A program made the position numbers and the translations under genes. From Oidiodendron maius Zn (lineage: Eukaryota > Ascomycota > Leotiomycetes > Myxotrichaceae), in the NCBI GenBank assembly GCA_000827325.1, contig KN832879.1:1240001-1304000 (forward strand): DNA of 64,000 bases, read 5' to 3'. Numbering within the stretch: the stretch's first letter is position 1; each line of letters opens with the position of its first letter. The notes beneath the pieces were generated by a model. The model ran no database searches. It had not been told where the DNA came from and worked only from the letters and a program-made list of their open reading frames with translations. Below are positions 1-11,229 of the stretch, one piece after another.

Positions 1-502
1 CTAGTGGGTCTACCACCTTTATTTAGATAACTTTCTCAGTCTTATATTTGACAGGTATCTAGAATATACTGCATGTACACCTACGAATCAAATCTGTGGA
101 CGTCTCTCCAATGTTGTGAGATCACGTGACTTTTCACAAGCTGTTGAGGGCTCTTAATATTGCGCAGTGCGAATATAAGATGCTAAGAAGGCGCTAAGGG
201 GTGCAAATGTAATGTATAAGGTGAGAACCTGAGGCCGCGGACATGCAAGGCTTTGGGCGAGGCAGAAAACATGTCCGCATTAGCAATTTTAGTCGCTACA
301 GATCAGCGTGGCTGTAAGCGCCGCACATCTAGCGTGTCACACAGCCTCGTCCGTCTTGTTCACATCGCCGGCTCTACAACATATTTCCTTCCATATCAGC
401 TTCATTGTCGACCGCTCGACAAATCTCTACTCAAATCCATCCCAACTACGGTCCTCGGAACCTGGTCTCATCGAAGCCACATACCACCTGTGATCTTCGG
501 CG
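1..502. other. 5' flank of the NACHT-ankyrin gene
   Basis: No convincing gene. Short open frames overlap the start of the next gene but carry no recognisable protein. Presumably holds the promoter of the gene starting at 503; no clear TATA or operator was identified. Confidence 0.4.
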
Positions 503-3500
503 ATGGCCGCGGAACAGGCGAGTACCGGTCCTACTGATCCTTGGTCGCTTGCACGGAATCGTTATATGGAAGATCTAAGTGAAGAAGAGAAGAAATTATT
601 TACGAACGCTTCGCTTGAGAATCTATTCTACAGCGCCAGTATAGCACAAAAAGAACATGAGGAGAGGAGTAAGTCTCGAGCTCTCTATACAAAGCTCGAG
701 CCTTTTATTGCTCCTATAGACCAGTATGCTGCCGCACTTGACGTATACTCCAATGCCTGCTCTTTCATCATGAGTCCTTTATGGGGCAGCATTAGAGTCC
801 TATTACATGTCAGCTCTACCCCCTATACATTTCAGCTCTAGCTGAAATAACCTTACTTACACGAACAATATTAGATTGCAAAGGAATTCGAAAAGTACTT
901 TGAGAAGCTTATCGAAATGCTTGCGCGAATCGGTGATATCCTTCCCAGATGTCGCATCTATGAATCTTTGTTCTACAGTCATGAGCGACTTTTACAGGCG
1001 ATCTCAGTGGCGTACTTGGATATTATACATTTCTGCGTCGATGCGAAGGCAATCTTTCGGAGATTCAAGAAACAAACGACTTGTACAGTATCTAAATTCC
1101 TCCTCTCAATTCCGGGACTAATGTAATCTAATAGTATCCTTACCATTGAAACTCATCTGGAAAAATTTTAATAAAGAGTTTGACAAGATTTTGAGCCAGT
1201 TTCGAAGCCATGTGAGGTGCATCGAGAAAGAAGCCGGGCTGTCGCACATGATAGAAGCTTCAGCCGAACGGTCTCTTACTCAGGCTGACAGAGAGAAAGC
1301 AGATAGAAAGAGAAAGCGTGAGCTCTTGTATATCATGATTACGGCATAGCTGATCTACAGACAGTTGACGAAAGGGACCTGTATCTATCACATCTGTCAT
1401 CTGTTAGATATATTGATAAGCACCTTAGAGAACGGAAAAAAAGATACCGTGGGACCGGACGCTGGTTAACTCAAACTGAGGAATTCAAAACCTGGATGAT
1501 GCAAGATTGTTCGGCATGTCTTTGGTGTTACGGGATACGTAAGCACCCTCAGCATACTCACTTCAAGCTCAACGCCAACATTTTCACTCTTTCTAGCTGG
1601 CTCGGGAAAGACAGTCTTATCGTAAACACCCCAGCGATCTCCGAACTCCTTCGCAACTAACAGGGATATAGGTCGAGCTTGATAGATTTGCTGGCCGAGA
1701 ATATCGGCGAAAACAACATTACTATTCCGAGCATTGCTAGTCAGGATATTATAGCCCAAAATATCGTGAGTCAAGAAACGGCCGTCACTTACTATTACTG
1801 TGACTTCTCTGATATGGAGTCCCTCGAGACATCAAACATCCTTGGATCAATAACTAGACAGCTCTTAGAGAAAATAATCATCCCTCATAACGTGGGGGAA
1901 CAGATTGATTCCTTCTATAAGCTCGGTAGCAGGACTCCAGCAGATAATGAATTGGTCTCCATCCTTACTTCCACCCTGAAGCACTTTTCTAAAGTGTTTA
2001 TCTTTATTGATGGCCTTGATGAGTGCAAGAAGGAAGTACAATCAACGATATTGGCAATAGTCCGCCAGTTGTCTCTATCCCAACTCCCACCATTAAAAAT
2101 ACTCATCACGAGCCGCGAAGAAGTTGTCATATCGACATCACTAAGTGGGTTACCTCGTCTACGCATATCTACAGAGAATATCTCCGACGACATTGTCTCA
2201 TTTATTGAGGAAGCTGTGAAGTCCAGTATCGAAACTCGGGCATTGGTTATACAGGATCCCGCACTAGAAGCAGAAACTATATTGGCGCTCCAAAAGGGAG
2301 CGCAAGGAATGTGAGTTTTACAAAGCATTATTAAAATTAAGTTAAGATTGCACAGATGACTAATATGAACAGGTTCTTATGGGTTCACTTCCAGCTGATT
2401 GACCTCTGTGAGGCTGCGTCCGACTCTGCTATTAGAGAAACCCTTCGAAACCTTCCAGAGGGCATGGCGGAGACTTATGCGAGAATATTACGGAAGATAG
2501 GGAAGAGTCGCCAAACCATGGCTTTAGCCCAGCGAATTTTCAAGTGGGTCGTTTGTGCCAAACGTCCGTTGCTCTTATGTGAGCTTGCCGAAGCCATCGC
2601 ATTTGGGCCATCCGATAAGTCGTGGGACGCAGGGAAGATTCCAACCCAATCCAGACTGATCCAGGCGTGTGGAAATCTTGTCGTCTTCAGCGAACACGAC
2701 AAAACAGTTAGACTTGCTCATCATACCGTTCAACAATTTTTACTCGGGCCACCTATCGAAGACTCGATCCTAGGATTCCACTTTCAGTCGGTGCAGGCTG
2801 AAGTTGAGGCGGGCGAGACTTGTGTTGCTTATCTGTCATTTACTGACTTCGAAAGCCAGATCACGAAATTTGACAATAGGAATATTCCACTAGCCAGCAT
2901 CGCACCTAGCCCAGCTTCAATTTTGACATCAACATTAGGTCTCAGATACTCAATAACTGGGCGGCATATATCAATAGGAACCACTAGATATCAAATGCCA
3001 AATATTGACATTGGTAATTTGGCTATGTTTAGGAAACGACCGTCGCCAAGCCTACGAGAGAAATACCTCTTTCTTAATTATGCGGCCAAAAACTGGATAG
3101 GTCACACGTCACACTTCTCAGAAGATAACACATCCATGTGGGGGAAATTCAAGAGTCTGGCTTTGGGAAAACCTATGCCTTTTGATATCAGGATCTGGGG
3201 CGATGTTGCTGCATCGCAAAATTTACCATACAAGCCACTCTTTCGCTGGGCAATCAATGCCGGACACGTACCTCTCTTGAAACTTCTTTTGCAATTACCT
3301 ACGGGATCAAATCTCCACACTTACTGCAACCAGGAATCTGAGGGAAGTCGATCCGTTATTCATGGTGCAGCTCGATGTGGTTGGGGCAATGTCATCGAAT
3401 TTTTGGCGCAACAGGCTTGCATTGACGGGAAAGATGGAAGACCACTTCTCGAAGCTGTGGCGAAAGGACACGGTTCTGTGGTGCAGGTTTTGCTCAAGCA

Positions 3501-4608
3501 TGATCTCTGTCTTGGAGAGAGAGCCAAGGCCTTGCTGATAGCATCAGAACGTGGTGACGCAGCTGTGATGCGTTTGTTACTACAAAATGAGCCTCTTGTT
3601 GATTTGCAGAGTGGCTGGGGTAAAGTAGCGTTAACTAAAGCTGCAAAGGAGGGATTTGAAAAGGTCCTTGTACTGCTTCTTGAAAAAGCTGCCGCTTTCG
3701 AGGTGGCTGTTGGTGAAGTTGAAAGAATATGGGCAAATATTCTGTTGCATGATGCGGCAGCCAGGGGGTTTCAGAGTGTGACGCGACTACTTCTTGAGAA
3801 CGGGGCTGATGTGAATGCAAAGCATTTTAACGGTTGCACGGCATTGCACTTGGCAGCGTGCAATGGGCACAAGGAAATAGTACAGCTACTAGTCAAGAAC
3901 GGGGCTAATGTGAATACAAAAGATTATGACAGACGGACAGCAATGCACTCGGCAGCTGGTCAAGGCCATAAGGAAGTAGTACATCTACTAGTCGAAAACG
4001 GGGCCGACGTCAATGCAAAAGATTATGACAGACGAACAGCAATGCACTTGGCAGCTGGTGAAGGGCATAAGGAAGTAGTACAGCTACTAGTCGAAAACGG
4101 GGCTGATGTGATTGCAAAGAATAATGACGGACGGATAGCAATGCACTGGGCAGCTGGTGAAGGGCATAAGGAAGTAGTACAGCTACTAGTCGAAAACGGG
4201 GCTGATGCGAATGCAAAGACTAATGACGGACGGACAGCAATGCACTTGGCAGCTGGTCAAGGGCATAAGGAAGTAGTACAGCTACTAGTCGAAAACGGGG
4301 CTGATGTGAATGCAAAGAATAATGTCGGATGGACGCCGCTACACGGGACAGCTGATCAAGGGCATAAGGAAGTAGTACAGCTACTAGTCGAAAACGGGGC
4401 TGATGTGAATGCAAAGAATAATGTCGGATGGACGGCGCTACACTGGGCAGCTAATCAAGGGCATAAGGAAGTAGTACAGCTACTAGTCGAAAACGGGGCT
4501 GATGTGAATGCAAAGACTAATGTCGGATGGACAGTGCTGCTCTGGGCAGCTGATCAAGGGCATAATAAAGTAGTACAGCTACTAGTCAAGAACGGGGCTA
4601 AAAGATGA
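503..4608 (+). CDS. NACHT-ankyrin NOD-like receptor (fungal STAND protein), 1261 aa
   Basis: A STAND ATPase of the fungal NLR class, normally a cytosolic non-self or incompatibility sensor. Hand-spliced exons 503-808, 875-1082, 1135-1317, 1350-1538, 1597-1621, 1672-2310 and 2373-4608 give one frame of 1262 codons. The N-terminal part resembles the DUF7708-type domain found before NACHT in fungi. The P-loop GIPGSGKTV (about residue 295) is formed only after removing the intron 1539-1596. Walker B reads FIFIDGLDEC (about 415), followed by a sensor-like ILITSRE. A winged-helix-like segment (FKWVVCAKRPLLLCEL) precedes about 460 residues of ankyrin, the last nine repeats almost identical. The start at 503 fits the family N-terminus. 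Oddities: one proposed intron (1318-1349) is only 32 nt, and the ankyrin array stops early, with repeat remnants downstream. The class is firm; the ligand and effector are unknown. Confidence 0.85.
3777..4608 (+). repeat. Tandem 99-bp ankyrin-coding repeats
   Basis: About nine 33-residue ankyrin units in tandem. Core DNA such as ggcataaggaagtagtacag recurs almost unchanged in six successive units, far more alike than ankyrin structure needs. This indicates recent unit duplication or gene conversion. Confidence 0.9.
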
Positions 4609-4745
4609 TGACGGATAGACAGCAATACACTTAGCAGCGGATCAGGGGCACAAGGAAGTAGTACAGCTACTAGTCAAGAATGGGGCTAATGTAAATGCAA
4701 AGAATGCAAAGAATAACGACGGATGGACGACATTTGGCAGCTTAT
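4609..4745 (+). pseudogene. Out-of-frame ankyrin remnants after the NACHT-ANK stop
   Basis: The repeat DNA continues past the stop at 4608. The unit crossing the stop lacks about 11 bp compared with its neighbours (after 'aacggggct'), which shifts the frame and ends the protein. One to two further units remain recognisable (caaggaagtagtacagctac) but are no longer coded in frame. The receptor once had a longer ankyrin tail, or alleles differ in length. Confidence 0.75.
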
Positions 4746-5039
4746 AATGGGCCACAGGGCAAAGAGAGCTGCTGATCCAGAGCAGAGCTATTGATTAACA
4801 CTGCACCAGGTGTGCCCTTCTGTAGAACAAGTTTTGTGGTCTCCCAAGTGCTTATAGTCCTTCGGCGAAGTAAAGAGCCGATTGATCAAGATAAGAGTTG
4901 CATGAGGGAAGCTCCACGAGAATAGTTAAGAAGCTAGACCTATACATCTCCAAGCGTTCGTTACCAAGCAAGGTCAGAAAACCCATCTCTCCAGGCTAGA
5001 TAAAATCTACCAGCTGGTTCTAATATAGACTGTCTCACC
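4746..5039. other. Spacer without recognised features
   Basis: Nothing supported: no long open frame and no repeat beyond the ankyrin remnants at its left edge. Confidence 0.4.
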
Positions 5040-5492
5040 CTCAGGATAGATTGATGCATACTCCGACAGCTCATCATTCCCGTTCAACACAGATGGTTTG
5101 GTATCGGCGCTACTAACGTTTGATAGAGGATGGTACTATTTACAATGGAGACGATGCTATTGCCGTTGGATCGGGATCCCATAATGTTCTCTTCCGTCGC
5201 AACACTATCGGCTACTTGATGCGTGGTATGAGCATTGGGTCCCTTGGTTCAAACCCAAACAGCTTCGCTAATGTTACCAATATCCATTTTGACGATGTCA
5301 CAGTGGCTACAGGACTATATGCTGCAAAATTCAAGGGCTGGTCTGGTAGCCAAGGACTCGCACAGAACATCGTCTGAAGCAATATCCGCGCATACAACGT
5401 GTCCTTCCCCATCTTCGTCACGCAAGTATACTATTATCAGGCCAGCAGAAGCAGCCCTGGAACAGGCGCCAATGCCTTACATTTTTATATAA
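5040..5492 (+). pseudogene. GH28 polygalacturonase-type relic
   Basis: A fragment of a glycoside hydrolase family 28 (pectin-degrading) gene. Near 5060-5100 the DNA reads as SSSFPFNTDG, the conserved NTD motif. From about 5125 it reads [18 protein letters not shown], the conserved GDD motif, then SIGSLG. The His of the usual G-H-G-x-S motif is replaced ([10 protein letters not shown]). The frame after NTDG is shifted by one base, a stop interrupts the part after QGLAQNIV, and both gene ends are missing. The remnant continues as YNVSFPIFVTQVYY to about 5440. It sits directly beside AT-rich sequence, consistent with decay in repeat-rich DNA. Confidence 0.75.
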
Positions 5493-6236
5493 TGGCTTTA
5501 TTTAAGCTTTAATACCTTTCTTTAATACTGAAAATTTATTATTAACCCTTTATACTTTATAGTATATAACTTTATATAAAGTTACTACATTAATTAAGTT
5601 AAGTTAATACCTTTAATAAATGCAAATCACTAATCTTGGCTAATATAACCTTATCTTGAACAGAGGTCAGGTTAATACGCAGGTTGTAGTCGGATATCAA
5701 GGTGAAACTCAGTTATATTGACTATTGAGTGATGCAGAGACAACTGATTAAGCACAGCTATACTGGAGTAAAGGCCCCTTTATATAGACCTATTCAACCT
5801 CTTATTGACTCACATGAATCCTCTGAATCCTGGATCCTAAATGATATCCTAGATCCTAAGGGATGTGTTATGCGTGCTTGAGGCCCTGATCAATACCTTA
5901 TACTTCTTAATTTATTACTTATAGGTAATTTACTATAAGATTTATAGCTATATAGATTGTATAAGCGCTTAAAATATAATTAAATGTAACGTTAGCTTAA
6001 GATTAAGAGTAATATTAAAACTTATATAGCTATAGAGCCTACTAATTAACTAGCGCGTTTCTAGTGTTAAAACTAGCTTTAACATAGCTATTATATAACT
6101 TTAAGATGCAGTTTAGCATATAGCCATACCTACTTTTATAATGTAAGGATATACTATTATATCACCATCAAGCTCTAAAACCCGTCGTTATTCTCTCCGT
6201 TAACTGAACGAAAGACCGGTGATATCCGTTAGCCGC
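5493..6236. other. AT-rich stretch, possibly RIP-degraded repeat
   Basis: Very AT-rich with TpA-rich runs (taatta, ttaagtta, tatata) and no open frame. Around 5767-5795 it contains a motif (ctttatatagacc..attca..cct) also present twice at 55470-55570, so at least part is a dispersed repeat. TpA excess is what repeat-induced point mutation leaves, but the index was not calculated. Confidence 0.5.
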
Positions 6237-6254
6237 CTATCGCTGGCACTTGAA

Positions 6255-6303
6255 ATAGAGAGACGGGGAGATAGATAGAGATAGAGAGAGGGAGAGAGAC
6301 AGA
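6255..6303. repeat. GA-rich simple repeat
   Basis: Purine run of gaga/gata units just 3' of the HET gene stop. A microsatellite with no other evident role. Confidence 0.8.
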
Positions 6304-6315
6304 CAGTGAGCAAGC

Positions 6316-8261
6316 CTATACGAGCACGAACTCTTCGAGACTTCCCACAGCCTTCGCCGCCGCCACCAAACCCGAGAGGGGATGCATATAGGCCGGGGCA
6401 ACAAGCTGATACCGCACGGCATCTACCGGTCGTATGACCATTGGCACCCCGGCATGCGATAGCAGGACTACCAAATCTCCTTGTCGGACAGTATGAAAGG
6501 CAACGCCCATGTAGCCATTATCGGTGGTGAACAAGGCCTTGTTCTCGGCAAGTTTCAACACCTTGTTGTGCATGTCCCAGGTGTCTGCTACTCCTAACTT
6601 TTGGGAGGCGTACAGGTTCGATAGAGCCCAGTAAGCCGGGTCTCGGGCGTCCGCGCCAGGGTAACCCGGCACAGACAGATCGGGGCGGTCTACGTAGTGC
6701 TGGTACATAAGCTCGTTAACTAGCAGGAGCTTGCTCCATGCGTAGAACGCCTTGTCTGCCGTCTTGTCTGGAGACGCTCCCGCCAGGCCTTTCGAACTGT
6801 CGTCGAGTTTGCTGAAGCCTTGGGTGACGGTTGCGAAGTATACCGTCGTTAGATCTTCCCTGGTGGGATACGACCCAAGACGCAGAGCTGTGCGGGTCCA
6901 GTCCTGAAGGACCCTGATTCTTTGCAGTCCGTCTGAGGCGACACGCTTGGCCACTGTTCCGAGATCTGCGTCCCTGAAGATGGGGTATTCCCGGTATGAA
7001 TCCGAGCACGAAGCTATCCGACCAAACACCCTCCCGAAGACGTGGAGGAGGCGTTCCCCTTCAGAGAACTGCGGTTCCCTGGTTTTGAAGTGCGTGAAAC
7101 CCTGAGGGGGGAGAATAGGGGGCGCAAAGCCAGGGTCTCTCCAGTCCGGAACCCACGACGGCAGTCTGGGGAGACGATCGTTGTTATTGACCAGGGACAG
7201 GATGAGCAGTGATTTCGCGCTCTTGATGACCGAAATAGCAGCTTCCGCGAAGACCTCTGCTGCCGATTTAGAATAGTCCGGTACTGGGAAGTCTATGTTG
7301 TAGTTGTGGAAGATGCCGTAGAACGCAAATATCTTGTCTCTTGGGTCCGTCGCCACTCGATCTAGCGCTAAGACGAGCGACAGGAAGACAAGATTGGATG
7401 CAGCGGAGGCGTCGAGAGCCCCACCTTTCTGACGCCACAGGGTCCAAAAGGTCAGGAAGCCCTCAGGGAGGCCGCTGCGACTTGATTTGCTTGTTATTAT
7501 CATGGCGGCGTTGGCGAAATCCGACCAGGGTATTGTGTATTCGCCGTAGCAAACGGAACATTTATTGCTCAGGACAACTTCCTGAGTAGTCCACATCCGG
7601 CTGAAGTATCGGTCATTGATCAGATCTGCAATCAGGTTGAACAGGTGATCCGGCGATCCCGTGATCCGTTCTGTTGTATGCATATCAGCGTCTATTGCAT
7701 ATTCATGAGTATTCCCCTCTCCTCCCGACTCCTGGGGCGTGATGAGCACTCACTGCTGGCCTGCTGCAGCCGCCGAAGCAGGACCGGGCTCAGCAGCCGC
7801 ATTGCCGTACCGCTCCGACATGCCATCCCAAGCCTAAACAGGTGTTTGAAGGCGACGGCGCCCATCTCGCTGCTCTTGCCGAGCCATGCAAGAACCCGCG
7901 CAGACTGGCCGTATATGCGGCCCATGAGCGCCACCTGCACGCTCTTCTCTTCGTTCGATGACTGATTGATGCAGATGGCATCAACCCAGAGTACACGGGG
8001 ACGCTCATGGTGTCGGAGGCACCGCAGAGCGGCCTCGCAGTTTTCCGTGATGGGAAGCTGACTTCCGCTGCAGAAGATGTGGCGACCGGGAGTCATGCGA
8101 CCCCAGACGTAGGATAAGGCTTCGAAAGACGGACGCTGGTCTAAGTTGACTTCGAACAGCTCGCATTGAAGAGGCGAGGAGAGGCTGGTCGAAGGGGCCA
8201 AATGAAGAACCCGGATGGACCTATCGTTCTGAAGAAGTTCGTAGTTGTACCTTTCCCCCAT
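6316..8261 (-). CDS. HET-domain (heterokaryon incompatibility) protein, 627 aa
   Basis: Two exons on the minus strand, 8261-7754 and 7691-6316, with a 62-nt intron (gtgagt...caatag), give 628 codons without a stop. The N-terminal half is a HET domain: FEALSYVWG, then LWVDAICINQ followed by EKSVQVALMGRIYGQSARVL and WLG, and after the splice FSRMWTTQEVVLS. HET domains trigger cell death when incompatible hyphae fuse; they are related to TIR-like folds. The C-terminal 300 residues have no motif I recognise. The gene is divergent from the TPR-WD40 gene, 436 bp between start codons. In known incompatibility receptors HET is often fused to NACHT-WD40, so the pairing may be functional; that part is inference. 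Confidence 0.88.
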
Positions 8262-8697
8262 TTCGGCTTCTTTTTCCGCCGGGCGGGTGTTGTTGGACTT
8301 GCCAAAGCGGGGAAACTGGAGCGTTATGTAGCATGCACGAGGACCCTGACTAGGCCAACCTTGCGTTATTCCTCTGGAAGTAAAACTTTGATATAGGGCC
8401 CCGTCACGTAAGGCTCCGCCACGGCGCGCCCCATGTGGCTGTGGGATACTTTTAGTGCAAATTTAAGTTAACGCGAGCCGTGCGGGCCGTGCATTAGGTG
8501 ATGACTAATAGTAAGCACTAACGAATTAAGTCGGACTGAATCTGGAGCTACACATCTGAGGATGGAGACAGCAGAGCTACCCCTGAGCAGAGCATTTTAC
8601 GGTCTAGAATCGACCCCCACCCCGACTCTTGCTATTTTTAATAATTGGAAACGACAACTTTGCAATTAGTCACCTCGTCAACTAAACACTTGCTGAG
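8262..8697. promoter_or_regulatory. Shared divergent promoter, HET gene / TPR-WD40 gene
   Basis: 436 bp between the two start codons with no gene of its own. It must hold the 5' ends of both genes. No specific operator was recognised. Confidence 0.5.
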
Positions 8698-10868
8698 ATG
8701 TCCTTTTTCTCGAAGTTGATGCCGAGGAGGAAGGACAAAGATAAAGAGAGACTTTCAGAAGCAGGCCTTAGGTTCTCTGCGGCTAGGTAAGGGACTGTAA
8801 CCAAGTCTACACCGTCTCTGTCACGAAATCTAAAGGCTCGGACAGCCAGGGAGTGTCAGGAATATCCGAGAACTCGGCGGCTCTACGTCAGACACTGCAG
8901 CTACTTGAAACATCCCTCGGCGCTGGACATCTAAACACCTTGGCGGCCATGAACAACCTCGCGCTGCAGCTTGGAAACGAGGGGCACTTCAACGAAGCCG
9001 AGATGCTCCACCGTCGGGCCCTGGATCAGTGGGAGAGGGTGAGTGGCACAGAGGATCCACAGACGCTCATGTGCATGAACAACCTCGGGTTGCTGCTGAA
9101 TAACCAGGGCCGCCATCGAGAAGCCGAAGAAGTCCACCAGAAGACCCTGGAATTGAGGGAGAAGGTGTTGGGCCCTGAGCACAGGGACACTCTGATAAGT
9201 ATGAACAACTTGGCGCTAGCATACGGCAGCCTTGGTAGGAACGCGGAAGCAGAGAAAGTCCATCGGCAAGCGCTGGAGCTGAAGAAGAAAGTCCTTGGCC
9301 TCGATGACCCCTCCACGCTGACGACCATGAACAACCTCGCCGGCGTGCTCCGGGATCAGGGCAAGCTCTCAGAGGCCGAAGATCTGCATCGGGACGAGTT
9401 TCGCCGATGCGAAAGCACACTGGGCCTGGATCACCTGGACACGTTGGTCAGCGTGACTAGTCTCGCGGTCGTGCTGAAGGACCAGGGCAAGTACCAGCAA
9501 GCGGAGTTTTTCATGAGCCAGGCGGTTCTCCGGTGCACGAACGTGTTAGGCGCCTACCACCCTCTCACAATCACGAATGTAAACAATCTCGCGGACGCGC
9601 TCGGCGGACAGGGCAAGTTCGAGCAGGCTGTAGAGATATATCAGAAAGCGCTGACATCAGGGGAGAAGATGCTGGGCCGCAATCACCCAATTACAGTGGC
9701 GGCTAGAGCGAATCTTAAGTCGGCGAGGAACAGAAAGTTTAAAGGCATGATTCCACAAGATGAAGGGGACAAAAATTTCCGGGGCGGGTTGGATTCATTG
9801 CTACTGCCTTCCGAGCTTCTCGAACATAATCTTGGAGGTGACAACAGTGCTGGACCTAGAAATATTGCCATTTCATCAGCCTCTTGGGATGCCAGCAGCG
9901 GGGCCTGTGTTAAGACACTCCAAGGCCATATCGACATCGTTACCTCAGTAGCGTTCTCGCCTGACGGCCGATACCTGGCCTCAGGTTCGTCGGATCGTTC
10001 ATGGTCGTCGGATTATACCGTCAAGATCTGGGATACCAGCAACGGGACCTGTGTTAAGACGCTCCAAGGCCATGACAAGGACATTTACTCAGTAGCCTTC
10101 TCGCCTGACGGCCAGTACGTGGCCTCAGGGTCAGGAGATTATACTGTCAAGATCTGGAATACTAGCAACTGGGTCTGTATTAAGACGCTTCAATGCCATG
10201 ACAACAGTGTTTGGTCAGTAGCGTTCTCGCCCGACAGCCAGTACCTGATCTCAGGGTCGTTGGATCGTACTAGCAAGATCTGGGATATCAGCAACGGGAC
10301 CTGTGTTAACACGCTCCAAGGCCATGACAAGGACATTTACTCAGTAGCCTTCTCGCCTGACGGCCGGTACGTGGCCTCAGGGTCAGGAGATCATACTGTC
10401 AAGATCTGGAATACTAGCAACTGGGTCTGTATTAAGACGCTCCAAGGCCATCGCAACACCGTTTACTCGGTAGATTTCTCGCCCGACAGCCGGTACGTGG
10501 CCTCAGGGTCAGGGGATCATACCGTCAAGGTCTGGGATGCTGATAATAATACCTGTGTTAAGACGCTCCAAGGCCATGATGGCCCTGTTTGGTCAGTAGC
10601 GTTTTCGCCTGACGGCCGGTACGTGGCCTCAGGGTCGTGGGATCTTACCGTCAAGATCTGGAATACCAACAACGGGGCGTGTATTAAGACGCTCCGAGGC
10701 CATCGCAGCACCGTTTACTCAGTAGTATTCTCACCTGATGGCCGGTACGTGGCCTCAGGGGCGTCATCCGATTTAGGGGAGACCACAAGGACGCCGGACG
10801 GCCGGTGGGTGCCATCACCGTTGGATTTGCTAAAGATCTGGGATGGCGGCAGCAAGGTACGGAGGTAA
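8698..10868 (+). CDS. TPR-WD40 repeat protein without NTPase domain, 703 aa
   Basis: Exons 8698-8786 and 8846-10868 (59-nt intron) give 704 codons. The start MSFFSKLMPRRKDKDK joins in frame to the long exon. Residues about 45-300 are six 42-residue TPRs of the kinesin-light-chain type (MNNLALxxxxxGxxxEAE..LGxxHPxT). After a linker come seven WD40 blades (HxxxVxSVAFSPDGRYVASGSxDxTVKIW), enough for one closed propeller; blades 1 and 7 carry insertions. TPR and WD40 arrays usually form the sensor end of fungal STAND proteins, but here no NACHT or NB-ARC module is present. Blades 2-3 and 4-5 are near-copies, a recent 252-bp duplication. Likely an interaction scaffold; its partner might be the divergent HET protein (inference). 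Confidence 0.85.
9905..10770 (+). repeat. Tandem 126-bp WD40-coding repeats
   Basis: Seven units of about 126 bp, with recurring blocks such as gtggcctcagggtcagg and ctccaaggccat. Units 2-3 and 4-5 match as a two-blade block, pointing to higher-order duplication. Confidence 0.85.
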
Positions 10869-11010
10869 CTCGGGAGGGCAAGAAAATTCAGTATGACCCA
10901 TGCTCACCAAGGCCGCGACATATGCTCATGGTATATAACTATCCGGCTTTCGAAGTTACCTGTAGCTAAGTTCTATTAAGGCATTGGTGTTCACTTGCTG
11001 TGTCTCCCAT

Positions 11011-11229
11011 CTAGCTAGTACTACTGAGGAAGAGAGAGAACGAGGATGGTCCTAAGATGCGGTTGCGTAGCTGTACACATGCTCGCATCGAGCCTAGAGC
11101 TTCTGTATCATGTCCCTGTCGTTTCGACGTGAAGACAAGATTGTTCATGCTAGTCAGTGTGTCGGGGTGGTCCTTCCCCAGCGCCTTCTCTCTTCCCTCC
11201 AGCATTCGCCGGTTCATCTTAAACTTCAT
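11011..11229 (-). pseudogene. TPR-repeat gene fragment
   Basis: The minus strand encodes MNRRMLEGREKALGKDHPDT and then a diverged unit ending in LRNRILGP. This is the end of a kinesin-light-chain-type TPR array like those in NB-ARC/NACHT-TPR proteins. It lacks the rest of the gene and ends in low-similarity sequence. It lies close to, but opposite, the intact TPR-WD40 gene, so it may be debris of a related receptor. Confidence 0.65.
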
